From Caprella mutica (taxonomy: Eukaryota; Arthropoda; Malacostraca; Amphipoda; Caprellidae): DNA of 64,000 bases. The notes beneath the pieces were generated by a model that did no database searches, was not told where the DNA came from, and saw nothing but the letters and a program-made list of their open reading frames with translations. The position numbers and the translations under genes were made by a program. Below are positions 20,855 through 34,840 of this stretch, piece after piece. The DNA is taken from contig CANNZV010000434.1 of the NCBI GenBank assembly GCA_947561585.1, positions 310,001-374,000 on the forward strand, written 5' to 3'. Numbering within the stretch: position 1 is the stretch's first letter; every line of letters starts with the position of its first letter.

Positions 20855-23800
20855 CTGACAACACTTTCATCTCACTGTTGTCAAACACTGACAACACTTC
20901 CATCTCACTGTTGTCAAACACTAAAAACACTTTCATCTCACTGTTGTCAAACACTGACAACACTTCCATCTCACTGTTGTCAAACACTGAAAACACTTCC
21001 ATCTCACTGTTGTCAAACACTGACAACACTTCCATCTCACTGTTGTCAAACACTGACAACACTTCCATCTCACTGTTGTCAAACACTAAAAACACTTCCA
21101 TCTCACTGTTGTCAAACACTGACAACACTTCCATCTCACTGTTGTCAAACACTGACAACACTTCCATCTCACTGTTGTCAAACACTGACAACACTTCCAT
21201 CTCACTGTTGTCAAACACTGACAACACTTCCATCTCACTGTTGTCAAACACTAAAAACACTTCCATCTCACTGTTGTCAAACACTGACAACACTTCCATC
21301 TCACTGTTGTCAAACACTGACAACACTTCCATCTCACTGTTGTCAAACACTGACAACACTTCCATCTCACTGTTGTCAAACACTGAAAACACTTCCATCT
21401 CACTGTTGTCAAACACTGACAACACTTCCATCTCACTGTTGTCAAACACTGACAACACTTCCATCTCACTGTTGTCAAACACTGAAAACACTTCCATCTC
21501 ACTGTTGTCAAACACTGACAACACTTCCATCTCACTGTTGTCAAACACTGACAACACTTGCATCTCACTGTTGTCAAACACTGACAACACTTGCATCTCA
21601 CTGTTGTCAAACACTGACAACACTTGCATCTCACTGTTGTCAAACACTGACAACACTTGCATCTCACTGTTGTCAAACACTGACAACACTTGCATCTCAC
21701 TGTTGTCAAACACTAAAAACACTTGCATCTCACTGTTGTCAAACACTGACAACACTTGCATCTCACTGTTGTCAAACACTGACAACACTTGCATCTCACT
21801 GTTGTCAAACACTGACAACACTTCCATCTCACTGTTGTCAAACACTGACAACACTTCCATCTCACTGTTGTCAAACACTGAAAACACTTCCATCTCACTG
21901 TTGTCAAACACTGACAACACTTCCATCTCACTGTTGTCAAACACTGACAACACTTCCATCTCACTGTTGTCAAACACTGACAACACTTCCATCTCACTGT
22001 TGTCAAACACTGAAAACACTTCCATCTCACTGTTGTCAAACACTGAAAACACTTCCATCTCACTGTTGTCAAACACTGACAACACTTGCATCTCACTGTT
22101 GTCAAACACTGACAACACTTCCATCTCACTGTTGTCAAACACTGACAACACTTCCATCTCACTGTTGTCAAACACTGACAACACTTCCATCTCACTGTTG
22201 TCAAACACTGACAACACTTCCATCTCACTGTTGTCAAACACTGACAACACTTCCATCTCACTGTTGTCAAACACTGAAAACACTTCCATCTCACTGTTGT
22301 CAAACACTGACAACACTTGCATCTCACTGTTGTCAAACACTGACAACACTTCCATCTCACTGTTGTCAAACACTGAAAACACTTCCATCTCACTGTTGTC
22401 AAACACTGAAAACACTTCCATCTCACTGTTGTCAAACACTGACAACACTTGCATCTCACTGTTGTCAAACACTGAAAACACTTGCATCTCACTGTTGTCA
22501 AACACTAAAAACACTTCCATCTCACTGTTGTCAAACACTAAAAACACTTCCATCTCACTGTTGTCAAACACTGACAACACTTGCATCTCACTGTTGTCAA
22601 ACACTGAAAACACTTCCATCTCACTGTTGTCAAACACTGAAAACACTTGCATCTCACTGTTGTCAAACACTGACAACACTTCCATCTCACTGTTGTCAAA
22701 CACTAGAAACACTTCCATCTCACTGTTGTCAAACACTAAAAACACTTCCATCTCACTGTTGTCAAACACTGACAACACTTGCATCTCACTGTTGTCAAAC
22801 ACTGAAAACACTTCCATCTCACTGTTGTCAAACACTGAAAACACTTCCATCTCACTGTTGTCAAACACTAGAAACACTTCCATCTCACTGTTGTCAAACA
22901 CTAGAAACACTTCCATCTCACTGTTGTCAAACACTAAAAACACTTCCATCTCACTGTTGTCAAACACTAAAAACACTTCCATCTCACTGTTGTCAAACAC
23001 TAAAAACACTTCCATCTCACTGTTGTCAAACACTAAAAACACTTCCATCTCACTGTTGTCAAACACTAAAAACACTTCCATCTCACTGTTGTCAAACACT
23101 AAAAACACTTCCATCTCACTGTTGTCAAACACTAAAAACACTTCCATCTCACTGTTGTCAAACACTAAAAACACTTCCATCTCACTGTTGTCAAACACTG
23201 ACAACACTTCCATCTCACTGTTGTCAAACACTAAAAACACTTCCATCTCACTGTTGTCAAACACTAAAAACACTTCCATCTCACTGTTGTCAAACACTAA
23301 AAACACTTCCATCTCACTGTTGTCAAACACTGAAAACACTTCCATCTCACTGTTGTCAAACACTAAAAACACTTCCATCTCACTGTTGTCAAACACTAAA
23401 AACACTTCCATCTCACTGTTGTCAAACACTAAAAACACTTCCATCTCACTGTTGTCAAACACTAAAAACACTTCCATCTCACTGTTGTCAAACACTAAAA
23501 ACACTTCCATCTCACTGTTGTCAAACACTAAAAACACTTCCATCTCACTGTTGTCAAACACTAGAAACACTTCCATCTCACTGTTGTCAAACACTAAAAA
23601 CACTTCCATCTCACTGTTGTCAAACACTAAAAACACTTCCATCTCACTGTTGTCAAACACTAAAAACACTTCCATCTCACTGTTGTCAAACACTAAAAAC
23701 ACTTCCATCTCACTGTTGTCAAACACTAAAAACACTTCCATCTCACTGTTGTCAAACACTAAAAACACTTCCATCTCACTGTTGTCAAACACTAAAAACA

Positions 23801-26800
23801 CTTCCATCTCACTGTTGTCAAACACTAAAAACACTTCCATCTCACTGTTGTCAAACACTAAAAACACTTCCATCTCACTGTTGTCAAACACTAAAAACAC
23901 TTCCATCTCACTGTTGTCAAACACTAAAAACACTTCCATCTCACTGTTGTCAAACACTAAAAACACTTCCATCTCACTGTTGACAAACACTAAAAACACT
24001 TCCATCTCACTGTTGTCAAACACTAAAAACACTTCCATCTCACTGTTGTCAAACACTAAAAACACTTCCATCTCACTGTTGTCAAACAATGAAAACACTT
24101 CCATCTCACTGTTGTCAAACACTAAAAACACTTCCATCTCACTGTTGTCAAACACTAAAAACACTTCCATCTCACTGTTGTCAAACACTGAAAACACTTC
24201 CATCTCACTGTTGTCAAACACTAAAAACACTTCCATCTCACTGTTGTCAAACACTAAAAACACTTCCATCTCACTGTTGTCAAACACTAAAAACACTTGC
24301 ATCTCACTGTTGTCAAACACTAAAAACACTTGCATCTCACTGTTGTCAAACACTAAAAACACTTGCATCTCACTGTTGTCAAACACTGAAAACACTTCCA
24401 TCTCACTGTTGTCAAACACTAAAAACACTTCCATCTCACTGTTGTCAAACACTAAAAACACTTCCATCTCACTGTTGTCAAACACTAAAAACACTTCCAT
24501 CTCACTGTTGTCAAACACTAAAAACACTTCCATCTCACTGTTGTCAAACACTAAAAACACTTCATCTCACTGTTGTCAAACACTAAAAACACTTCCATCT
24601 CACTGTTGTCAAACACTAAAAACACTTCCATCTCACTGTTGTCAAACACTGAAAACACTTCCATCTCACTGTTGTCAAACACTAGAAACACTTCCATCTC
24701 ACTGTTGTCAAACACTGAAAACACTTCCATCTCACTGTTGTCAAACACTAAAAACACTTCCATCTCACTGTTGTCAAACACTAAAAACACTTCCATCTCA
24801 CTGTTGTCAAACACTAAAAACACTTCCATCTCACTGTTGTCAAACACTAAAAACACTTCCATCTCACTGTTGTCAAACACTAAAAACACTTCCATCTCAC
24901 TGTTGTCAAACACTAAAAGCACTTCCATCTCACTGTTGTCAAACACTAAAAACACTTGCATCTCACTGTTGTCAAACACTAGAAACACTTCCATCTCACT
25001 GTTGTCAAACACTAAAAACACTTCCATCTCACTGTTGTCAAACACTAAAAACACTTCCATCTCACTGTTGTCAAACACTAAAAACACTTCCATCTCACTG
25101 TTGTCAAACACTAAAAACACTTCCATCTCACTGTTGTCAAACACTAAAAACACTTCCATCTCACTGTTGTCAAACACTAAAAACACTTGCATCTCACTGT
25201 TGTCAAACACTGAAAACACTTCCATCTCACTGTTGTCAAACACTAGAAACACTTCCATCTCACTGTTGTCAAACACTAGAAACACTTCCATCTCACTGTT
25301 GTCAAACACTAAAAACACTTCAATCTCACTGTTGTCAAACACTAAAAACACTTCCATCTCACTGTTGTCAAACACTAAAAACACTTCCATCTCACATTTG
25401 TCAAACACTAAAAACACTTCCATCTCACTGTTGTCAAACACTGAAAACACTTCCATCTCACTGTTGTCAAACACTAAAAACACTTCCATCTCACTGTTGT
25501 CAAACACTAAAAACACTTCCATCTCACTGTTGTCAAACACTAAAAACACTTCCATCTCACTGTTGTCAAACACTAAAAACACTTCCATCTCACTGTTGTC
25601 AAACACTAAAAACACTTCCATCTCACTGTTGTCAAACACTAAAAACACTTCCATCTCACTGTTGTCAAACACTAAAAACACTTCCATCTCACCGTTGTCA
25701 AACACTAAAAACACTTCCATCTCACTGTTGTCAAACACTAAAAACACTTCCATCTCACTGTTGTCAAACACTAAAAACACTTCCATCTCACTGTTGTCAA
25801 ACACTAAAAACACTTCCATCTCACTGTTGTCAAACACTAAAAACACTTCCATCTCACTGTTGTCAAACACTAAAAACACTTCCATCTCACTGTTGTCAAA
25901 CACTAAAAACACTTCCATCTCACTGTTGTTAAACACTAAAAACACTTCCATCTCACTGTTGTCAAACACTAAAAACACTTCCATCTCACTGTTGTCAAAC
26001 ACTGAAAACACTTCCATCTCACTGTTGTCAAACACTAAAAACACTTCCATCTCACTGTTGTCAAACACTAAAAACACTTCCATCTCACTGTTGTCAAACA
26101 CTAGAAACACTTCCATCTCACTGTTGTCAAACACTAAAAACACTTCCATCTCACTGTTGTCAAACACTAAAAACACTTGCATCTTACTGTTGTCAAACAC
26201 TAGAAACACTTCCATCTCACTGTTGTCAAACACTAGAAACACTTCCATCTCACTGTTGTCAAACACTAGAAACACTTCCATCTCACTGTTGTCAAACACT
26301 AAAAACACTTGCATCTCACTGTTGTCAAACACTAAAAACACTTGCATCTCACTGTTGTCAAACACTGAAAACACTTCCATCTCACTGTTGTCAAACACTA
26401 GAAACACTTCCATCTCACTGTTGTCAAACACTAGAAACACTTCCATCTCACTGTTGTCAAACACTAAAAACACTTCCATCTCACTGTTGTCAAACACTAA
26501 AAACACTTCCATCTCACTGTTGTCAAACACTAAAAACACTTCCATCTCACTGTTGTCAAACACTAAAAACACTTCCATCTCACTGTTGTCAAACACTAAA
26601 AACACTTCCATCTCACTGTTGTCAAACACTAAAAACACTTCCATCTCACTGTTGTCAAACACTAAAAACACTTCCATCTCACTGTTGTCAAACACTGAAA
26701 ACACTTCCATCTCACTGTTGTCAAACACTAAAAACACTTCCATCTCACTGTTGTCAAACACTAAAAACACTTCCATCTCACTGTTGTCAAGCACTAAAAA

Positions 26801-29800
26801 CACTTCCATCTCACTGTTGTCAAACACTAAAAACACTTGCATCTCACTGTTGTCAAACACTAAAAACACTTCCATCTCACTGTTGTCAAACACTAAAAAC
26901 ACTTGCATCTCACTGTTGTCAAACACTGAAAACACTTCCATCTCACTGTTGTCAAACACTAAAAACACTTCCATCTCACTGTTGTCAAACACTAAAAACA
27001 CTTCCATCTCACTGTTGTCAAACACTAAAAACACTTCCATCTCACTGTTGTCAAACACTAAAAACACTTCCATCTCACTGTTGTCAAACACTAAAAACAC
27101 TTCCATCTCACTGTTGTCAAACACTAAAAACACTTCCATCTCACTGTTGTCAAACACTAAAAACACTTCCATCTCACTGTTGTCAAACACTAAAAACACT
27201 TCCATCTCACTGTTGTCAAACACTAAAAACACTTCCATCTCACTGTTGTCAAACACTAAAAACACTTCCATCTCACTGTTGTCAAACACTGAAAACACTT
27301 CCATCTCACTGTTGTCAAACACTAGAAACACTTCCATCTCACTGTTGTCAAACACTAAAAACAATTCCATCTCACTGTTGTCAAACACTGAAAACACTTC
27401 CATCTCACTGTTGTCAAACACTAAAAACACTTCCATCTCACTGTTGTCAAACACTAAAAACACTTCCATCTCACTGTTGTCAAACACTAGAAACACTTCC
27501 ATCTCACTGTTGTCAAACACTAGAAACACTTCCATCTCACTGTTGTCAAACACTGAAAACACTTCCATCTCACTGTTGTCAAACACTGAAAACACTTCCA
27601 TCTCACTGTTGTCAAACACTAAAAACACTTCCATCTCACTGTTGTCAAACACTAAAAACACTTCCATCTCACTGTTGTCAAACACTAAAAACACTTCCAT
27701 CTCACTGTTGTCAAACACTGAAAACACTTCCATCTCACTGTTGTCAAACACTAAAAACACTTCCATCTCACTGTTGTCAAACACTAAAAACACTTCCATC
27801 TCACTGTTGTCAAACACTAAAAACACTTCCATCTCACTGTTGTCAAACACTAAAAACACTTCCATCTCACTGTTGTCAAACACTAGAAACACTTCCATCT
27901 CACTGTTGTCAAACACTAAAAACACTTCCATCTCACTGTTGTCAAACACTAAAAACACTTCCATCTCACTGTTGTCAAACACTAAAAACACTTCCATCTC
28001 ACTGTTGTCAAACACTAAAAACACTTCCATCTCACTGTTGTCAAACACTAAAAACACTTCCATCTCACTGTTGTCAAACACTAAAAACACTTCCATCTCA
28101 CTGTTGTCAAACACTAAAAACACTTCCATCTCACTGTTGTCAAACACTAAAAACACTTCCATCTCACTGTTGTCAAACACTAAAAACACTTCCATCTCAC
28201 TGTTGTCAAACACTAAAAACACTTCCATCTCACTGTTGTCAAACACTAGAAACACTTCCATCTCACTGTTGTCAAACACTAAAAACACTTCCATCTCACT
28301 GTTGACAAACACTAAAAACACTTCCATCTCACTGTTGTCAAACACTAAAAACACTTCCATCTCACTGTTGTCAAACAATGAAAACACTTCCATCTCACTG
28401 TTGTCAAACACTAAAAACACTTCCATCTCACTGTTGTCAAACACTAAAAACACTTCCATCTCACTGTTGTCAAACACTGAAAACACTTCCATCTCACTGT
28501 TGTCAAACACTGAAAACACTTCCATCTCACTGTTGTCAAACACTGAAAACACTTCCATCTCACTGTTGTCAAACACTGAAAACACTTCCATCTCACTGTT
28601 GTCAAACACTAAAAACACTTGCATCTCACTGTTGTCAAACACTAAAAACACTTGCATCTCACTGTTGTCAAACACTGAAAACACTTCCATCTCACTGTTG
28701 TCAAACACTAAAAACACTTCCATCTCACTGTTGTCAAACACTAAAAACACTTCCATCTCACTGTTGTCAAACACTGAAAACACTTCCATCTCACTGTTGT
28801 CAAACACTAAAAACACTTCCATCTCACTGTTGTCAAACACTAAAAACACTTCCATCTCACTGTTGTCAAACACTAGAAACACTTCCATCTCACTGTTGTC
28901 AAACACTAAAAACACTTCCATCTCACTGTTGTCAAACACTAAAAACACTTCCATCTCACTGTTGTCAAACACTAAAAACACTTCCATCTCACTGTTGTCA
29001 AACACTAAAAACACTTCCATCTCACTGTTGTCAAACACTAAAAACACTTCCATCTCACTGTTGTCAAACACTAAAAACACTTCCATCTCACTGTTGTCAA
29101 ACACTAAAAACACTTCCATCTCACTGTTGTCAAACACTAAAAACACTTGCATCTCACTGTTGTCAAACACTAGAAACACTTCCATCTCACTGTTGTCAAA
29201 CACTAGAAACACTTCCATCTCACTGTTGTCAAACACTAAAAACACTTGCATCTCACTGTTGTCAAACACTGAAAACACTTCCATCTCACTGTTGTCAAAC
29301 ACTAGAAACACTTCCATCTCACTGTTGTCAAACACTAGAAACACTTCCATCTCACTGTTGTCAAACACTAGAAACACTTCCATCTCACTGTTGTCAAACA
29401 CTAAAAACACTTCCATCTCACTGTTGTCAAACACTAAAAACACTTCCATCTCACTGTTGTCAAACACTAAAAACACTTCCATCTCACTGTTGTCAAACAC
29501 TAAAAACACTTCCATCTCACCGTTGTCAAACACTAAAAACACTTCCATCTCACTGTTGTCAAACACTAAAAACACTTCCATCTCACTGTTGTCAAACACT
29601 AAAAACACTTCCATCTCACTGTTGTCAAACACTAAAAACACTTCCATCTCACTGTTGTCAAGCACTAAAAACACTTCCATCTCACTGTTGTCAAACACTA
29701 AAAACACTTCCATCTCACTGTTGTCAAACACTAAAAACACTTCCATCTCACTGTTGTCAAACACTAAAAACACTTCCATCTCACTGTTGTCAAACACTAA

Positions 29801-31877
29801 AAACACTTCCATCTCACTGTTGTCAAACACTAAAAACACTTCCATCTCACTGTTGTCAAACACTGACAACACTTCCATCTCACTGTTGTCAAACACTAAA
29901 AATACTTCCATCTCACTGTTGTCAAACACTAAAAACACTTCCATCTCACTGTTGTCAAACACTAAAAACACTTCCATCTCACCGTTGTCAAACACTAAAA
30001 ACACTTCCATCTCACTGTTGTCAAACACTAAAAACACTTCCATCTCACTGTTGTCAAACACTAAAAACACTTCCATCTCACTGTTGTCAAACACTAAAAA
30101 CACTTCCATCTCACTGTTGTCAAACACTAAAAACACTTCCATCTCACTGTTGTCAAACACTAAAAACACTTGCATCTTACTGTTGTCAAACACTAGAAAC
30201 ACTTCCATCTCACTGTTGTCAAACACTAGAAACACTTCCATCTCACTGTTGTCAAACACTAGAAACACTTCCATCTCACTGTTGTCAAACACTAAAAACA
30301 CTTCCATCTCACTGTTGTCAAACACTAAAAACACTTCCATCTCACTGTTGTCAAACACTAAAAACACTTCCATCTCACTGTTGTCAAACACTAAAAACAC
30401 TTCCATCTCACTGTTGTCAAACACTAAAAACACTTCCATCTCACTGTTGTCAAACACTAAAAACACTTCCATCTCACCGTTGTCAAACACTAAAAACACT
30501 TCCATCTCACTGTTGTCAAACACTAAAAACACTTCCATCTCACTGTTGTCAAACACTAAAAACACTTCCATCTCACTGTTGTCAAACACTAAAAACACTT
30601 CCATCTCACTGTTGTCAAACACTAAAAACACTTCCATCTCACTGTTGTCAAACACTAAAAACACTTCCATCTCACTGTTGTCAAACACTAAAAACACTTC
30701 CATCTCACTGTTGTCAAACACTAAAAACACTTCCATCTCACTGTTGTCAAACACTGAAAACACTTCCATCTCACTGTTGTCAAACACTAAAAACACTTCC
30801 ATCTCACTGTTGTCAAACACTAAAAACACTTCCATCTCACTGTTGTCAAACACTAAAAACACTTCCATCTCACTGTTGTCAAACACTAAAAACACTTCCA
30901 TCTCACTGTTGTCAAACACTAAAAACACTTCCATCTCACTGTTGTCAAACACTAAAAACACTTCCATCTCACTGTTGTCAAACACTAAAAACACTTCCAT
31001 CTCACTGTTGTCAAACACTAAAAACACTTCCATCTCACTGTTGTCAAACACTAAAAACACTTCCATCTCACTGTTGTCAAACACTAAAAACACTTCCATC
31101 TCACTGTTGTCAAACACTAAAAACACTTCCATCTCACTGTTGTCAAACACTAAAAACACTTCCATCTCACTGTTGTCAAACACTAAAAACACTTCCATCT
31201 CACCGTTGTCAAACACTAAAAACACTTCCATCTCACTGTTGTCAAACACTAAAAACACTTCCATCTCACTGTTGTCAAACACTGACAACACTTCCATCTC
31301 ACTGTTGTCAAACACTAAAAACACTTCCATCTCACTGTTGTCAAACACTAAAAAAACTTCCATCTCACTGTTGTCAAACACTGAAAACACTTCCATCTCA
31401 CTGTTGTCAAACACTAAAAACACTTCCATCTCACTGTTGTCAAACACTAAAAACACTTCCATCTCACTGTTGTCAAACACTAAAAACACTTCCATCTCAC
31501 TGTTGTCAAACACTGAAAACACTTCCATCTCACTGTTGTCAAACACTAAAAACACTTCCATCTCACTGTTGTCAAACACTAAAAACAATTGCATCTCACT
31601 GTTGTCAAACACTGACAACACTTGCATCTCACTGTTGTCAAACACTAAAAACACTTGCATCTCACTGTTGTCAAACACTGAAAACACTTCCATCTCACTG
31701 TTGTCAAACACTGAAAACACTTGCATCTCACTGTTGTCAAACACTAAAAACACTTCCATCTCACTGTTGTCAAACACTAAAAACACTTCCATCTCACTGT
31801 TGTCAAACACTAGAAACACTTCCATCTCACTGTTGTCAAACACTAAAAACACTTCCATCTCACTGTTGTCAAACACT
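20855..31877. repeat. Giant 33-bp satellite-like array, about 334 units
   Basis: The unit reads TTGTCAAACACT, then a variable hexamer (GACAAC, AAAAAC, GAAAAC or AGAAAC), then ACTTCCATCTCACTG or ACTTGCATCTCACTG. GACAAC units dominate left of about 22.7 kb and AAAAAC units to the right. One 32-bp unit near 24561 shifts all frames. Open frames of up to 2446 codons exist on both strands only because 33 is divisible by 3 and the unit lacks stops. I do not regard these as genes. Confidence 0.97.
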
Positions 31878-32168
31878 CACATCAACAGTTTGAAGAGATA
31901 CAGCGTGTTGTAGAATTGAAAAATGAGGGTTTTTTTAGATTTCAATGTGCGTGTCCACACGTTCTCATGATGTTTGACAAACATTGGTTTGATATCATTC
32001 CAAGTAAATTACCTACAGATATTGTATTTAAATATGAGAAACAAATCACTCTTATGCATGTTGTATGTCAAACAATCACCCAATGACTTAATTTTTCGAT
32101 TCTGCTGTTTGACAAACTATTTACAACACGTTTGGTCTCTTCAAACTCTCGAGTTTAGTGTTTGACAA
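31866..32168. mobile_element. Inverted-repeat element at the right edge of the giant array
   Basis: The left arm (TTGTCAAACACT, AGTTTGAAGAGA, CGTGTTGTA) is matched in reverse complement by the right arm ending AGTGTTTGACAA. The arms are about 50 bp and imperfect, and inner arms carry further TTTGACAAAC words. The outer 12 bases equal the start of the 33-bp unit, so the left terminus is continuous with the array. Confidence 0.75.
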
Positions 32169-32254
32169 CAAACTAGAAAATTTATGAGAGTTATTTAGAA
32201 ATGTACTTCACCACACCAATGCTATTAACTAATGATACTCTGATAAACAGTGGC

Positions 32255-32390
32255 TAGGGTAAGTTACGAATTATCGGTCAGTACCACATAGTCGGTCATA
32301 TAACAAAAAACAATATATCAATTATTATTATATAGTTTTTTCTCATATGACAAAAATGTAATACCGACCGATAATGCGTAACTCACCCTA
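32255..32390. mobile_element. Palindromic MITE, family C, copy 1
   Basis: The arms TAGGGTAAGTTACGAATTAT and the reverse complement of its right end (CGATAATGCGTAACTCACCC) match. TA lies at both ends, as expected for a Tc1/mariner-type target duplication. There is no coding capacity. Confidence 0.8.
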
Positions 32391-34252
32391 TATCTTCAGT
32401 CAATAAAAACAAAGATATTTCTCTTAGACTGTAGAGCAGAGGAGTGAAAGTCTACGCACTTCACTCCTAACATTGCAGTTACAAGCGCTAGTGCATGTGA
32501 AGAAAGAGTTAACATTCATCATAGGAAATAATATAATACTGTGATAGGTAATATTAATTAATATTTAAATGTTTCTATTATTTTAGTGATCTTAAAATGT
32601 AATTAAAGAAATTTACATTTAGTTTATATCAATTTGTAAATTGACATTATTGTAACTAATGTTTATATTAAATAATTTCCAGACTATACTTTCATTTAAA
32701 CTGCAATTTACTAATTAACAGTTGTGAAATTAATATATTTACGTAAAATAATACATGAAAAAGTGTCCTAAAAATTATAACATTTTAGCATACGATGAGG
32801 CCTTTTTTAAGCTAAAATAAATAATTTCACACTAAGAAATAGTTAACGCTGTTTATATTTCTGTGACTATTTATTAAATACATTTCCAATGCATGAGCTT
32901 TTTCTCTCTGTTATATCTGAATGGAATTATTGCGTCTGAGAACTACTGACAACATTTTCCATTTGGGAGACGCAGCTTTAATTCGAAGCCAGTCATTTAG
33001 ACGTTAAAATGACTTTAACGTCACTAAGCAATGAGGAAAAGGGAGAACTGTAATCTATTTCGCAAATTAAAAATATAATGGATATAGAATTATAATGCTG
33101 TAATAGTTATTACTGAAGAAACTGATATATACTCAGCATGTGGTAATTTAAACAGTAACAAAGAGCCAAGTAAACAGATTCTGTTACTGTCTCAACAGTT
33201 TGTATTTTGATTAGAGGATATAATAACAAAGTAGATATGCGGCTCTCTACCGGCACACAGACACGCACACCCTCACACCGTGACAGCTAGGAACAGACTG
33301 CCAAATGCACGAAGAGATTCAGTTGCCTATTTTCAGCCAAAGAAGAGGCAATAAACATTATAGAATATTAATATATAATGATATCATTGTAATGATGGGT
33401 AGGGACAGACCTGAGGTGAATGGAGAGGTTAGAAAAGTGGGGAAAGAAGAGAGGAGTAATGGTTTCCCCGTTAGTGGGGAGAGGGTAGAGTCATCGACGC
33501 CCACGAGTTTACCAGTCAATGGGGAAAATATATGAGAGTCTATTGGAGAGAAATGAGCACTAGTTTGCTGCTCTGACTCATTAATGAGCACTCATTGGAA
33601 TGAGCACTCACTGGTGTTATGAGTGAAGGGATAGGAGATGTGGATGCTATGGTGGGACACTGGAAACACTGACCTGATTGATTGAAACAAGAGAGAAAAA
33701 GAGGGAAACAAGAGAGAGAGGGAGACTGACGAAGAGAAGAGAGGTGGAAGCAAGAGAGAGGCAAACTGTATAGTAGGAGTGACTTCTGGTCAGGTTCTTA
33801 ATTATCAGGTCTTGTAGTTAGGGGTCATACTTACCAATTTCAGTAGAGAGTTCATTGGGTTGCAATGTAAACTGAAGTTATTTTATAAGCAGACATATGG
33901 CAACAGTTATAATCTAAGCTGCTACACTCTAGTTCACTCGTTAGCGAGGTTTCCAAGAGTTAGAAGTACCAACTCAGCAGGATATAATGGCAGTTGAAAT
34001 TAGTTTGGGTTTGAAGTTTTCGAAATACGTAAGAGGAATCGGTTCCTGTGGTTCGGCGATATGGGGACCAGTCGAGGGTAATTGTCTTGCATAAATATGC
34101 GAGTGTATAGTTTGGTTCAAAGAAGTACAAGTCAGGATAAGGACCGCCTCTTGCTGGGATACGGAAAGTCTATTGGCGATTGGTCTGGTTAAGATACTTA
34201 CTCTGATGGCCTTTGACCATGGATAATTAGAACTAGTCTTGTGGGCTATACA
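32391..34252. other. AT-rich DNA, no gene seen
   Basis: AT-rich to about 33200. Then a purine-rich stretch with GAGAGA runs (33660-33760) and small duplications of ATGAGCACTCA near 33580-33610. No coding exon is supported. Confidence 0.5.
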
Positions 34253-34840
34253 ACCTTCGCAATCTTGCGGAAGGTCATATTTTCATCGGATTTTTTTTTT
34301 ATTTATCATCTTGTTATTCGCTTAACTGAAAAAGTGTTCAACCAAATTGCCTGAAATTTGGTGAAACGATTGATCCATGTCCAGTGACCTGCTGCTAGTC
34401 TTTTGGGAGCGACCCGGTCAAAGGTCAAGGACATGGTCATTTTTAACTCAAAAAGTATTAAACCATATTGCATGAAACTTGGTGGGACGATTGGTCAATA
34501 TACAGGAACCATTTTGTTAGATTTTGGGAGCGATCGGGTCAAAGGTCAAAGATCAAGGTCAAGGCCATTTGTAACTGAATAACTCCAAAAGTATTCAACT
34601 AAATTGTCTGAAATTTAATGGGACGATTGGACAATGTCCAGGGAAGATCTGGTAGAATTTTAGAAGCGATCCGGTCAAAGGTCATTTATAACTCTATAAC
34701 TCAAAAAGTATTGTACCATATTGCATGAAACTTGGTGGGACGATTGGTTATTATCCAGTTGGCAGTTTCCTAAATTTTGGGAGAGAACGGGTCAAAGCGG
34801 AGGCGAAGGTATGCGCTCTACCGAGTGCACATAATCTAGT
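34253..34840 (+). repeat. Dispersed repeat family B, longest copy, with internal direct repeats
   Basis: The copy starts ACCTTCGC and ends GGCGAAGGTATGCGCTCTAC. It contains about four internal units, each with GAAACTTGGTGGGACGATTGG-like text, TTTTGGGAGCGA and GGTCAAAGGTCA. Other copies are at 36341, 47458 and 56903. It has no coding potential. Confidence 0.85.

Noticed and set aside
20855..31877. CRISPR-like appearance of regular repeats
   Set aside because: Units are contiguous 33-mers with point variants, with no unique spacers and no cas genes, in a eukaryotic gene context.
20838..31913. Plus- and minus-strand open frames of 1000-2446 codons in the 33-bp array
   Set aside because: They are overlapping frames on both strands of one stop-free tandem unit whose period is a multiple of 3. 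There is no non-repeat domain, start context or splice structure, so I treat them as repeat, not genes.
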